Below are positions 14,538 to 23,799 of a DNA stretch of 44,157 bases, one piece after another. The DNA comes from CAYRSA01 sp964494845 (GTDB lineage Bacteria > Patescibacteriota > Saccharimonadia > Saccharimonadales > JAGQNJ01). The notes below the pieces were generated by a model that was not told the DNA's origin, did no database searches, and saw nothing but the letters and a program-made list of their open reading frames with translations. Positions within the stretch are counted from its first letter, which is position 1. Each line of letters starts with the position of its first letter. Both the position numbers and the translations under genes were made by a program. The DNA is taken from NCBI GenBank assembly GCA_964494845.1, contig CAZBSC010000003.1, forward strand, positions 1 through 44,157. Direction: 5' to 3'.

Positions 14538-15196
14538 GGCTTTACGAAAACATTTAATGTTAATCCAAATTCAACATTTGGCGAAGTTTTTTTTGTAGAC
14601 TCTGGGCTGATTGTAATCTTTTTTACATGTGCAGTGCGTCTGTTATTCTCTAGGCGACTGAGAAAATCTAGGAAGGTGTAGTAGTTTACGGCTTTTGCCT
14701 CTGGGGTAATTATCATCTCTATGCTGTAAACGCCATCTATTCCAACTACTGGAGCAGCTTGTGTTAATGGCGATGTTTTTGGTTTCTGTGGTGTAGCTTG
14801 CTCGCCTGATGAAGGGCTGCTAGAGCTCCCGGATTGTGGGGCAGTAGTCTGGGCTTTGCTGCCGAGCGTCGAGGCAGGGAAGCCTATGGACTCGATTGAT
14901 ATTCCACTTTTCTTGGCAATTTTTACAATTTCTCGCACTGCCCTTGCTTGGTCTTTGTCCTGGGGTACTACGGTTTTTGATAATTTTTCTAAGTCCTTGT
15001 ATTGTTCCAGGTCCTTCTTTGCCTTTATTAGCATCGTTTGTTGTGCAACCAATGTTTTCTGTTTTAACTTTGCATCCATTAATTTCTTTGATTGGTTTTT
15101 GAGACTAGAATTTCCGATTAAAATTACAGCTAAAGCAGCAATGGCAAGTATACTTACGAGGCCGATCATAGCAAAGAATACTTTCTTGCTGTTCAT
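14534..15196 (-). CDS. pilO: Type IV pilus alignment protein PilO-like
   Basis: The 220-aa protein has one N-terminal transmembrane helix (about 7-27), a coiled-coil segment (about 28-75), a Ser/Thr/Pro-rich linker (about 110-150) and a C-terminal ferredoxin-like half (about 155-220, VYSIEMIITPEAKAVNY). This is the typical PilO order. PilO pairs with PilN and links the cytoplasmic PilM ring to the outer parts of the machine. It overlaps pilN upstream and the PilP-position gene downstream by 4 nt each, so the four are translationally coupled. Confidence 0.82.
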   Translation of the reverse strand: MNSKKVFFAMIGLVSILAIAALAVILIGNSSLKNQSKKLMDAKLKQKTLVAQQTMLIKAKKDLEQYKDLEKLSKTVVPQDKDQARAVREIVKIAKKSGISIESIGFPASTLGSKAQTTAPQSGSSSSPSSGEQATPQKPKTSPLTQAAPVVGIDGVYSIEMIITPEAKAVNYYTFLDFLSRLENNRRTAHVKKITISPESTKKTSPNVEFGLTLNVFVKP

Positions 15197-15798
15197 TTTA
15201 TTGCCTCTTTTGTTTTATTATTTATGAACAAGTACGGGTTGTTATCAGCAAAAAGCGCTCTAAGCCCCACACTGCAAGGGTACGGACTGCCCTCCTGAGC
15301 ACGTTTGTAGCAAGTCACCTGTACAATATCTACTTTTTCAAACAACTTATTTTCCGGGTCCGCAAGGTTAAGCTGCACTTGTGTGGCTGTCTGGTAGTCT
15401 TTTGCGAAAGCATTAATATCTATGCCCCCTTCGACTTCGCTTATTTCAATGGTAGAAAGAACGGACCCCTCGGGCATAACTGCTCCAGCCTGTTTCAAGA
15501 GCTTAGAGAAAAGAATTTCTTTTGAAAGTACCTGAAGTATTAATTTTAGCCCGTTAGATAGCTCTTTGATTCGTGTTTTTGTAGCTGTCAAATCTTGGGC
15601 CTCAAGAGCTGCCGCTGTTTGTTCTGCTGCTTTATTAAAGCTTTTTGTCTCGTTAGCCAAATATAAATTGCCAGCGCCTATAATGAGCAATGCCCCTATG
15701 ATCACCCCGATGGTTCCTACAGAAGCGCGAAGCAGTAGAGTATTTCGCCTGGCAAATACAATATCTTCTTTAAAACTATTAGGTAATAGATTTATCAT
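15193..15798 (-). CDS. pilN: Type IV pilus protein PilN-like
   Basis: The 201-aa protein opens with INLLPNSFKEDI, the conserved cytoplasmic N-terminus by which PilN binds the groove of PilM, followed by a transmembrane helix (about 24-46), a coiled coil (about 50-95) and a periplasmic domain. The C-terminal part contains two Cys (VTCYKRAQ and YPCSVGL), which could form a disulfide. Overlaps of 4 nt join it to pilM and pilO. Confidence 0.85.
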   Translation of the reverse strand: MINLLPNSFKEDIVFARRNTLLLRASVGTIGVIIGALLIIGAGNLYLANETKSFNKAAEQTAAALEAQDLTATKTRIKELSNGLKLILQVLSKEILFSKLLKQAGAVMPEGSVLSTIEISEVEGGIDINAFAKDYQTATQVQLNLADPENKLFEKVDIVQVTCYKRAQEGSPYPCSVGLRALFADNNPYLFINNKTKEAIK

Positions 15799-16859
15799 AC
15801 AAAAATTTCCTGGGGCTTGATTAGTGCCAAACTAGCTGCAGTAATGTACATTGATCTTTCGATTGGGCTCGGCGGTTGCAGATTTTTGAAGACTATATTG
15901 TTCCAGGGGTCGCAGGCCCTAACAGGAACACGAAGGTTATCAATGAGGTATTCGCTCAAGCCAGGTACATTAGCGCCACCGCCAAATGTGACTATTTGCT
16001 CGATTTTGCCATGTTTTTCTGATCTTTCCTCGTGATAGCGTATCATTCGTTTAACTTCTTTGATTGTTTTTTGCAACAATGGGGCCAGGGCTTCTTGGAT
16101 CTGGGCTTGTTTTTTGCTAACGCTAAGACCGTACTTTATCTTTATTAGGTGTGCTTCGTCTTTGGTGACGTTTAGCTTTTCAGCAATTAGCCCAGTAATA
16201 TCGTCACCTCCACCAGGAACGGTACCAGTCACAGCTAAATGCTGGTCATATACAGAAATATCTGCCGAAACAGAACCAAAATCAATTAACACTGAGGGCA
16301 CATTGTGCTGGTCTGTGTATCTAAATAACCTATCAGTTGCTCCGGTGGTTGTTTCCATAACCACCGCCTCTAGCCCCAACAATTTGGCTAGCAATAGGTA
16401 AGAATCTACAATTTTTTTAGGAACCGCAACTGCTAGTACGTCTGTGTTTTTATTATCTTTTCTGATAATAGTATGGTCTATGTATAAATCATCGATAGGG
16501 ACGGGTATGTACTGTTCTGCTTCTAGTTTTACGGCTTCTGCTAGATCTTTCTTGGCTAGTAAAGGTAGAGTCAGTATCCGGCTAAAGGTCCTGGATGCTG
16601 GCACAGAGAAAGCAACTCGTCTAGTGGTTATTTCACCCACCAGGTCTTTTTCGAACATTTGCTGGATACTTCTAGCTATTTTTTCATAGTCAACAATCAC
16701 ACCATTTCTAACTGCAGATTCATCAAAATTAGCTACACCATAACCATTGACTGTGTATTTATTGTTTCCAGTAGAATTTAGCTGCATGACTTTAACTGTC
16801 TTGAACCCGATATCTAGGCCAAATAACGGCTTGTCATTGTAAAAGTAGGTATTGTTCAT
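15795..16859 (-). CDS. pilM: Type IV pilus actin-like ATPase PilM
   Basis: The 354-aa protein is an actin/FtsA-fold PilM. The phosphate-1 motif is FGLDIGFKTVKVMQL (about 13-27), phosphate-2 lies in VLIDFGSVSADISVY (about 191-205) and the adenosine motif in IVTFGGGANVPGLSEYL (about 289-305). PilM is cytoplasmic and docks PilN to the motor. TATACT at about 16906-16911 on the minus strand is a plausible promoter for the pilMNO genes, with a leader of about 45 nt. Confidence 0.9.
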   Translation of the reverse strand: MNNTYFYNDKPLFGLDIGFKTVKVMQLNSTGNNKYTVNGYGVANFDESAVRNGVIVDYEKIARSIQQMFEKDLVGEITTRRVAFSVPASRTFSRILTLPLLAKKDLAEAVKLEAEQYIPVPIDDLYIDHTIIRKDNKNTDVLAVAVPKKIVDSYLLLAKLLGLEAVVMETTTGATDRLFRYTDQHNVPSVLIDFGSVSADISVYDQHLAVTGTVPGGGDDITGLIAEKLNVTKDEAHLIKIKYGLSVSKKQAQIQEALAPLLQKTIKEVKRMIRYHEERSEKHGKIEQIVTFGGGANVPGLSEYLIDNLRVPVRACDPWNNIVFKNLQPPSPIERSMYITAASLALIKPQEIFV

Positions 16860-16941
16860 TTATTTAATTGCCGACGTATTTAAGCTTTAGCGTTTCTATG
16901 TTTTCAGTATATCAAAATAAGGGACTGATATATATAAGGTT

Positions 16942-18858
16942 CTAAAGTGTTGGTACGGTATCTTCGGGACATGATGTTGAGGCAGGGGCGTTATAAATAT
17001 TCCACTTTGCTCGGAGGTATTCTTCTATCGCTTCGCCCTCTCTACACGTGATAACGTGATCATAAACTATTATTTCTGCAAAATCACCATACATGTAGTT
17101 GGTTCCCGACCCTGGCATAGCCCCACTCCTGTTGCCTCCAATGTAAAGTTGGTCAATAGAATAGGTGTAAGGAGGTGATGCCGTAGTCGGGCTGACAATT
17201 TTGTTTGCAAGCATCGCACCGTTACCTTTCAGGGTGCTGAGCGTGTTGGATGTGTTTTGTGACGTGAAGCCGGCACCAATAAGATACGGCTGATTAGCGC
17301 AACTAGCACCACATGTGTAATCTAGCCGGTTGCCGGCAGTTAGACTAGCATAAACGCTACTGAATCCGCTGCCAGACCCATACCTGAGTAGAGGTATGAT
17401 GCTGTGTGTGCCGGCGGTATCGTTGGTATAGTTGCTATCCATGCCAGATATCAAGCGAGCATCAGCGGATGATGAACTAAAATTGGGTCGAATAACGACA
17501 GCCGCTGACATATCGCGTTTGCCCGATAGAGCATTTGTTAGGCTACTAAGCATATCTCCACCGGCAAAACGTACAATCGGCTTGCCATTGATTTGGTTAT
17601 CCACACGGACTGGGGCAGTGCCATGGGTAGCGATAGCGTGATTGCCATTCCCAGATTTGTCATGCCACTCAGATATAGAGTCCCCATTATTTGCCTGGGT
17701 GGTGGCACCAGCTGTGGTGTAGGTTATGACAAGTTTTATGCCGTTTTTATCTGCTCTCCTAGACCCAGAGCCACTTTGCCGTTTTATGCCGAATCCCATA
17801 TTGCCGGGTGTCCAGTTCGGGTTGTTGACCATCTCCTGAACTACATTTGTTACATTAAAGTTAGTGGTATTACCAGGAGGGAAGTTTGTTGTAGTTGTGT
17901 CGCTGTAGGCATTGGTACGGAGGTTAGGATCTGATAGGCGATTTCTTAACTGGCTGACACCCGATGAAGTGAACAGGCCTAGATGAGGGTTGGACGCAGT
18001 ATTGTATAGTCCATAGGTTCTATGTGTTACGCTTCCGCCTACATTGCCGCTGCTACAACCACCAGAAGCGTTACACCCAGTAAACTGTAAATTAGCTGAT
18101 GTAATAGTGCTATCTTTTGGCAGGTTTACGTTCTGAAATACGGCACCATCATATAAATATTTAGTACCACTCAATATGCATATTAGCGCACTAATAAACT
18201 CCGAAGTGTTGCACGTATGCATATCTAATCCTCGACTCTGCCACGCCAGAAGGGGCTGAGAGCCATCATCCGCTCTTTCTTTAAGAGTGTCTCTGCTGTT
18301 ATCAAATACAGAACCATAGTTGGTGTTATAAGTGACTGTATTGGTTGTCACTGTACCACCCTTTAATAATGTCGTGGAATCGTTTGCATCTAGCCATAGT
18401 GTCGGGTTAAAATCGCCTGGAGTTTTACACAGAGCGTATGTACGAACTATTTGTGATTTGATATCAAAAACATATTTGGCAGTATTGGATGTGTGCGGAA
18501 GATATACTGCACCTGTCCCTTTTATTGTCTTTTCGTAACCGTCGGCAGATGTGTCTATAACTTCTGATTTCATGGTTACTCTGTACCTGCTATTTGACAT
18601 AAGAGTTTGTTCGGCAGAGCCAGTATAGTTACCACAGGGTGCGTTATCAAATTGTTCCTGTGCATAATCTATGGCTGATTTTGATGCTACGCGTGCAATC
18701 TGAATATATGATTGTTTGTACGAAATGTTCAGATTATTGTTTGATTGAAGTAATGCTGCGTACGCTACAAAGGACATTACGAGCGTTAAAATTATTACAG
18801 TAGGTAGCACAAAACCACTTTGTTGCGATGATTTGTTAGTTAATCTAATTCGAAACAT
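16942..18858 (-). CDS. Large PilX-like minor pilin with adhesin-type domains
   Basis: The 638-aa protein begins with a class III/PilX-like signal (QQSGFVLPTVIILTLVMSF, about 14-32) and a pilin-type helix through about residue 95. The exported region holds a LamG/concanavalin-like jelly roll that starts near 150 (LWLDANDSTTLL) and resumes around 390 (EWHDKSGNGNHAI) to 625 (FAEIIVYDHVI). Between these parts, about 205-380, lies a DNRLRE-like domain (NVNLPKDSTITSANLQF, VTNVVQEMVN). The length and domains suggest a tip adhesin on the pilus. It follows the PilW-like gene by 1 nt. Confidence 0.75.
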   Translation of the reverse strand: MFRIRLTNKSSQQSGFVLPTVIILTLVMSFVAYAALLQSNNNLNISYKQSYIQIARVASKSAIDYAQEQFDNAPCGNYTGSAEQTLMSNSRYRVTMKSEVIDTSADGYEKTIKGTGAVYLPHTSNTAKYVFDIKSQIVRTYALCKTPGDFNPTLWLDANDSTTLLKGGTVTTNTVTYNTNYGSVFDNSRDTLKERADDGSQPLLAWQSRGLDMHTCNTSEFISALICILSGTKYLYDGAVFQNVNLPKDSTITSANLQFTGCNASGGCSSGNVGGSVTHRTYGLYNTASNPHLGLFTSSGVSQLRNRLSDPNLRTNAYSDTTTTNFPPGNTTNFNVTNVVQEMVNNPNWTPGNMGFGIKRQSGSGSRRADKNGIKLVITYTTAGATTQANNGDSISEWHDKSGNGNHAIATHGTAPVRVDNQINGKPIVRFAGGDMLSSLTNALSGKRDMSAAVVIRPNFSSSSADARLISGMDSNYTNDTAGTHSIIPLLRYGSGSGFSSVYASLTAGNRLDYTCGASCANQPYLIGAGFTSQNTSNTLSTLKGNGAMLANKIVSPTTASPPYTYSIDQLYIGGNRSGAMPGSGTNYMYGDFAEIIVYDHVITCREGEAIEEYLRAKWNIYNAPASTSCPEDTVPTL

Positions 18859-18859
18859 A

Positions 18860-19588
18860 CTAGTTTAATTTCTTTACGGTTATGTTAGCGTCGCCATAAA
18901 CGTCTTCGGCAAAAGCTTTATCTTTTAGCTGAACCGATATTTTTACTTTCTGGGCTTGCTCGGGTACCGTCGTCACCGTTCCTGAACTATCGTAATATGT
19001 GATGCTAAAACTATTTAATTTATCTGTCATCAGTTTGTCGGTTGGGCAGGTTGTAGTGACGTTTGCGCTGGGGCAGGTTTGCTTCTCGTAGCTGGAACCG
19101 CATGTTTGCAAACTAGGCGGTGCAGTCACTATTCTCTTGTACAATTTGGTCCCCTGAACGAAGTAAATGATGTTATTTTGTAGCTCAGAATTATTTTCAA
19201 GCACAGATGGGTCACAGCCAACAGTGTTGATATAGACTGGTTTTCGGGCTGGGTTGCGGCTGTTGGTTGTTAGTGCCACAGCAGAAATGATGAAAGTTTG
19301 TGGTGTCGTATTATATTTCCAACCTCCAGAAGGGGCGTAACTATCTTGTAAATTATTATTCATTTGACTAACAAAAGACGATGCCAGATATACATCATCC
19401 TCAACGTTTAGGGTAATTATCTGAGCATTTGTCACCAGCTTGAGTCTGGCACCTTCCTGGGTCAATTGACCGTACTGATTGAACAAGAAACTCATCATTA
19501 TTATAATAGTCAGAATCATTACTGGGGCGACTACTAACAACTCGATTAGTGTAAACCCTTTTTGTTTTAGCTGAATTAACCGTTTCAT
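18860..19588 (-). CDS. Minor pilin, PilW-like
   Basis: The 242-aa prepilin has a basic leader with KGFTLIELLVVAPVMI: cleavage after Gly, Phe+1 and Glu+5. The pilin helix runs to about residue 60. The globular part has four Cys in two groups (VGCDPS, QTCGSSYEKQTC, TTCPTD), suggesting disulfides. PilW-type minor pilins prime pilus assembly. It overlaps the PilV-like gene by 4 nt and is followed after 1 nt by the PilX-like adhesin. Confidence 0.8.
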   Translation of the reverse strand: MKRLIQLKQKGFTLIELLVVAPVMILTIIIMMSFLFNQYGQLTQEGARLKLVTNAQIITLNVEDDVYLASSFVSQMNNNLQDSYAPSGGWKYNTTPQTFIISAVALTTNSRNPARKPVYINTVGCDPSVLENNSELQNNIIYFVQGTKLYKRIVTAPPSLQTCGSSYEKQTCPSANVTTTCPTDKLMTDKLNSFSITYYDSSGTVTTVPEQAQKVKISVQLKDKAFAEDVYGDANITVKKLN

Positions 19589-20007
19589 CGTCCAACACCA
19601 TTTCGTTGAATTAGGTTTGAGTATTGTATTGTCTGTTTCGCGTTACCTTGCCCATACTCTAGCCAGACGATGACTTGTTTTAGGGTTGGCGAAATGGTGC
19701 TAACATAGACTTTCCCTGATCTGGGTGGATGCACGGTGCTTGGGATTTGATTGCTAAAATCTTCTACTTCATTGAGAGTACCGTAAGGAGTGAACACGGG
19801 TATGGATGAAAAAGATTTATTTTCATAAACTTGGGTTTTTTCAAATGCTAGAGAATTGGCTTTCTGAACATCACTAGCTTTTTTGTTAATATTTTGTATA
19901 GTCGTAAAAGTTGTCATGAATGCACTAAAAATAATGCCTATCGTAACAATTGTTACAAGTAACTCAACTATGGCAAATCCCTTATCGGAATAACTATTTA
20001 TGCTCAT
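19585..20007 (-). CDS. Minor pilin, PilV/GspI-like
   Basis: The 140-aa prepilin has KGFAIVELLVTIVTIGII: cleavage after Gly, Glu at +5, and a typical hydrophobic helix to about residue 35. The C-terminal domain is short with strands (GKVYVSTISPTLKQVIVWLEYG), resembling the PilV/GspI minor pilin class. It is first of the three minor-pilin genes downstream of the major pilin and its terminator. Confidence 0.78.
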   Translation of the reverse strand: MSINSYSDKGFAIVELLVTIVTIGIIFSAFMTTFTTIQNINKKASDVQKANSLAFEKTQVYENKSFSSIPVFTPYGTLNEVEDFSNQIPSTVHPPRSGKVYVSTISPTLKQVIVWLEYGQGNAKQTIQYSNLIQRNGVGR

Positions 20008-20069
20008 GCTTAGTCCGTATTATATCGCTTGAGGGTGGTAAATGGTACCTTATAGTACATGTTAATAAC

Positions 20070-20098
20070 AAAAGACGGCCTATTTCGGGCCGTCTTTT
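20070..20098 (-). terminator. Terminator after the major pilin
   Basis: Eleven base pairs, AAAAGACGGCC/GGCCGTCTTTT, with a 7-nt loop and T-rich end on the minus strand. It separates the major pilin from the minor pilin genes. Confidence 0.85.
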
Positions 20099-20120
20099 GA
20101 GTTTTTGTTGCTTTATCTTT

Positions 20121-20567
20121 TTAGTTCAAGCTGTTCTTTACGAATGTTCCGCCACCTTCGTAGGTTGCTGTAAGAACATAAGCTGTACAGTCACCAGCAC
20201 TACCGTTGTCACAGTTTGCAGGTGTCACAACATAAGCGTATGAGCTAGATGCTGGTGCAGCAACTAGTGTTGCAGCCGTTCCCTTAGGATCTTTTAGAGC
20301 CTCAGAGTCTAGGCCTTTAAGGTTTGCTGAACGCCATGTAGCATCGTTTAGGTTTGCAAGCGTTGGGTACGTGCCATTTTGGCCGTAGTAGTACTCAATT
20401 TGGCTGTGCAAAGCGTTAATATCTGCTTCACGAGTTCGGTCTCTTGCATTTCGTTGTATTCCACTGAATGTAGTTATTACAAGAGTAGCAAGAATTCCTA
20501 TTACGATAATCACAATCAAAAGTTCGATAATTGTGAAACCGCTTTCTTTACGTTTTAGTGAGATCAT
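20121..20567 (-). CDS. pilA: Major type IV pilin (PilA-like)
   Basis: The 148-aa prepilin has a short basic leader and SGFTIIELLIVIIVIGIL with cleavage after Gly and Glu+5, then the pilin helix (ADINALHSQIEYYYGQNGTYPTLANL), a glycine-poor middle and one disulfide pair (ANCDNG, GDCTAYV) near the C-terminus. It is the only pilin gene here with a near-perfect SD (AAGGAGG, 10 nt before ATG) and its own terminator, which fits high expression of the major subunit. Located between pilC and the minor pilins. Confidence 0.85.
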   Translation of the reverse strand: MISLKRKESGFTIIELLIVIIVIGILATLVITTFSGIQRNARDRTREADINALHSQIEYYYGQNGTYPTLANLNDATWRSANLKGLDSEALKDPKGTAATLVAAPASSSYAYVVTPANCDNGSAGDCTAYVLTATYEGGGTFVKNSLN

Positions 20568-20577
20568 TGGGACCCAC

Positions 20578-20584
20578 CCTCCTT
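20578..20584 (-). promoter_or_regulatory. Strong Shine-Dalgarno of the major pilin
   Basis: AAGGAGG, 10 nt before ATG 20567, one of the few strong SD sequences in the window. Confidence 0.75.
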
Positions 20585-20696
20585 CATATTGTTTTGTTAT
20601 TTTATATACTTACGCATTTGGTCGCTTTAGAGGCGAACCTAGCTAATCACTATTATAACCATAAGCGTCAAGTGGTCAAGCATTAATTTATATTGC

Positions 20697-21923
20697 TTAA
20701 TTTCCGCCACCAGCTGTCTTGCTGAGGTTTGCAATTGGACCCATCACGCTGGCTGCAATAACACCTACGACAGCTCCTAGTACAATAATCATGACGGGCT
20801 CTATTATAGAGCTCATACCGTCAATTGCTGTCTCGACTTCTTCTTCGTAAAAATCAGCAACTTTTATCAGAATCGTGTCTATTTGGCCACTTTCTTCGCC
20901 GACTGCCAACATTTGTGAAACGATAGTTGGGAAATGTTTGCTTTTACTCAAGGGCTCAGATAATTGTTTGCCGTTTTTGACTTCCTTTGCGGCATCTTTT
21001 AGTTCTTGTTCGATCACTTTGTTGCCGATTGACCCGCCGGTTACTTCCAGCGCATCCAAAACTCCTACGCCCGATGACATCAGTGACGAAAAAGTTCTTG
21101 CGAACCTAGCAATTGCAACCTTGGTGATTATTGTATTAATTACGGGTATTTTAAGCAGTAACTCGTGAAATTTGTATTTACCTTTTGGGGTTTTGATATA
21201 GCGTCGAACTACTACAGTTATAACTACCGATATAACTACTATAATAACGGCGTTGTCTTGCATAAAATTACTTAATGACAGCATGAGTTCTGTGTAGATT
21301 GGAAGTCTGGCATTTTCACCACCAATGTCTTTGATGATTTTGCCCAACTTTGGAATAATAAATATCATAATTCCGAAAAATCCTATAACTGTAACAGTTA
21401 AAATAACGACAGGGTAGGCCATTGCACTTTTTACGCGCTTGCGCATACTGGAGTCACGCTCTATTTGTAGTGCCAAGCGTTTCAGGATATCGTCTAGTAT
21501 TCCTCCGGCTTCACCCGCACGAACCATATTTACGTAAACGTCGGAAAAGATTGTGGGAAATTTTCCAAAAGCGTCTGCTAAAGGCGCTCCGCCTTCCACA
21601 TCCTTAGATATGCTACCAATGGCTTTTTGAAAAAATTTACTTTTTGTTTGTTCCTGTAGAGTATTTAAAGATCGATTCAACGGAACTCCCGCAGATACCA
21701 TAGTTGATAGCTGTCTGGTAAATACGGCCAGGTCTTTTACTTTGACTTTTTTTGATCTTCCAAAACCCTTTAAAAAACTTTTTCCAGCGGCATCTTGTTT
21801 TACCACCAAAGGCACAATATTCTGTTTGCGTAAACTCGCAATCACAGAGTCCTTATCAGCTCCTTCAGTTGCACCATGTATTGTTTTTCCGTCTTTAGTC
21901 GCTGTGTATGTAAATCGTGCCAT
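20697..21923 (-). CDS. pilC: Type IV pilus inner-membrane platform PilC
   Basis: The 408-aa protein is a full-length PilC/GspF: two T2SSF repeats (about 70-195 and 273-395), three transmembrane helices (about 172-194, 222-242 and 375-400), and the conserved FTRQLSTMVSAGVPL near 69-83 and MLAVGEESGQID near 339-350. It converts the motion of the PilB ATPase into pilin extraction. It starts 3 nt after the pilB stop. Confidence 0.95.
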   Translation of the reverse strand: MARFTYTATKDGKTIHGATEGADKDSVIASLRKQNIVPLVVKQDAAGKSFLKGFGRSKKVKVKDLAVFTRQLSTMVSAGVPLNRSLNTLQEQTKSKFFQKAIGSISKDVEGGAPLADAFGKFPTIFSDVYVNMVRAGEAGGILDDILKRLALQIERDSSMRKRVKSAMAYPVVILTVTVIGFFGIMIFIIPKLGKIIKDIGGENARLPIYTELMLSLSNFMQDNAVIIVVISVVITVVVRRYIKTPKGKYKFHELLLKIPVINTIITKVAIARFARTFSSLMSSGVGVLDALEVTGGSIGNKVIEQELKDAAKEVKNGKQLSEPLSKSKHFPTIVSQMLAVGEESGQIDTILIKVADFYEEEVETAIDGMSSIIEPVMIIVLGAVVGVIAASVMGPIANLSKTAGGGN

Positions 21924-21926
21924 AAT

Positions 21927-23744
21927 TTATGATTCCGTAGTGACTCTCAGTATTTCTTCGACTGAGGTTTGTCCGCGCAGAGCTTTTATAAATCCATCTA
22001 TTTGCATGGTAACCATTCCGTCTTTTATGGCTTGGTTCTGTATTACATCACTAGTTCCATTACCAACAACGAGTTTTTGTAACTCGCTAGTGCTTTCTAG
22101 CACCTCGTAAATGCCCATTCGTCCTTTATATCCACTTTGGTTGCAGCTATCACAGCCACCATCGTGGGCTTTCCAAAGTTTTGTAATGTTGGTGTTGGTG
22201 GACCCCAGGACACTGCTGTCTTCTTGGTTGACGTTACTAGAATTTGTTTTTCCTATTCCAGCTTCTAGAGCGACTTTTTCCAATTCATTTATTCTGGCCA
22301 TTACTTCAGGATTGTCAGTATGAAAAATAGTTGCGATTTGTTTCAGTGTGGCTTCATCTGGCTGGTATGCTTGCCGACAGTCTACGCAAAGGCGCCTGAC
22401 TAGCCTTTGCCCGATAACCGCCCTGACGGTACTGGCAATCAAGAATGGTTCGACATTCATGTCCAATAATCTGGGCAGGGTGGTGGCGGCATTGTTGGTG
22501 TGAAGTGTAGAAAACACTAGGTGGCCAGTAAGAGCGGCTTGTACTGCCAGGTTGGCTGTCTCGCCATCGCGTACCTCTCCCACCATAATAATGTTCGGGT
22601 CTTGGCGTAGGAGTGCCCGCAGCCCATTAACAAATGTCATTCCAGCGACAGGATTTACCTGGGTTTGATTTGCGCCCCCAATTCTGTACTCTACGGGGTC
22701 TTCTACTGTAGAAATGTTAACTTTGGGGCTACTGAGGCTATTTAGAATACTGAAAAGGCTAGTGGATTTCCCTGACCCAGTTGGTCCTGTAACAAGAATC
22801 ATTCCATATGGTTGAACGATAGCACGATTGACAGCCTGCAAGGAATGGCCCCAATAACCTAGTTCTTCTAATGTGAGCGCCTTGCTAGACTCGTTCAGAA
22901 TACGCATTACAACCTTTTCTCCATCCATGATAGGTAGTGTGGATACACGCAGAGCAAACACCTGGCCACTAACCGCTATTTTGAAACGGCCGTCTTGCGG
23001 TGCTCGATGCTCGTCAATTTTTAGGTTTGCCAATATTTTTATCCTGGATATCAGTGCGCCGATTACTTTTTTGGGTAATTTGTTGGCCTCTCTTAAAATT
23101 CCATCAATTCGGTAACGGACAATTACATTGTTTTCTCTTGGCTCGATGTGTATATCACTTGCCCCGGCTTTGACGGCGTACTCTATTAATAGGTTAACGG
23201 TTTGAGCTATTGGTGAATCTTCGGCAACGTCTTCTTCGCTAATGTCATCTTCTGAATCAGTTTCCTCTTTTTCCTCTGTTGAAATAACTTTCGTTAACTC
23301 GCTATCGATGTTGCCTTTGTATTGGTCTATCGAGGCCTGGATGCTAGAGCTGCTAGCCACCGCTACCTTGACGTTGGTCCCTAGCTGTTTTTGCAAAAAG
23401 TTAAAAGCTTGGATGTCATCTGGGTCCTCCATCGCGAGCAACTTATTGCCGTCCTCATCTACGTCATAAACTACTGCTCCATACTGTCTGGCGATGCGTT
23501 CAGGAATAAGGTGGAGTATTTCTCGTTTTATCTCTTTCGGGTTCAGATCAATAAATGGAACATCAGCTTCTTTGGAATACAGTCTCGTCAGGTCTTTTTC
23601 AGTAATTAGGTTATTTTTAATAACCACACTTTGAAGCGTGCTTTTATCAACCACTGCTTCTTCACGGAGTTTATTAAGTTGTTCTTTGGTTGTTTTTTTA
23701 GCGTCAAGAAGCAATTTCTCGACTAGTGCATCAGATATACGCAT
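21927..23744 (-). CDS. pilB: Type IV pilus assembly ATPase PilB
   Basis: The 605-aa ATPase has an N-terminal GspE-N domain (about 1-145), an acidic linker (155-178) and the motor domain with Walker A GPTGSGKST at 320-328, Asp box, Walker B-like IIMVGEVRDGETA and the His box LVFSTLHTN. A tetra-cysteine zinc site is present (CVDCRQ and CDSCNQ), typical of extension ATPases and absent in PilT. It powers pilus extension. TATAAT lies 14 nt before the ATG. No PilT retraction gene is in the window. Confidence 0.95.
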   Translation of the reverse strand: MRISDALVEKLLLDAKKTTKEQLNKLREEAVVDKSTLQSVVIKNNLITEKDLTRLYSKEADVPFIDLNPKEIKREILHLIPERIARQYGAVVYDVDEDGNKLLAMEDPDDIQAFNFLQKQLGTNVKVAVASSSSIQASIDQYKGNIDSELTKVISTEEKEETDSEDDISEEDVAEDSPIAQTVNLLIEYAVKAGASDIHIEPRENNVIVRYRIDGILREANKLPKKVIGALISRIKILANLKIDEHRAPQDGRFKIAVSGQVFALRVSTLPIMDGEKVVMRILNESSKALTLEELGYWGHSLQAVNRAIVQPYGMILVTGPTGSGKSTSLFSILNSLSSPKVNISTVEDPVEYRIGGANQTQVNPVAGMTFVNGLRALLRQDPNIIMVGEVRDGETANLAVQAALTGHLVFSTLHTNNAATTLPRLLDMNVEPFLIASTVRAVIGQRLVRRLCVDCRQAYQPDEATLKQIATIFHTDNPEVMARINELEKVALEAGIGKTNSSNVNQEDSSVLGSTNTNITKLWKAHDGGCDSCNQSGYKGRMGIYEVLESTSELQKLVVGNGTSDVIQNQAIKDGMVTMQIDGFIKALRGQTSVEEILRVTTES

Positions 23745-23799
23745 AATGTACGGACTCTATTATAGACATAACCGTTACAGAGAGCTAGTCTACTTCTGC

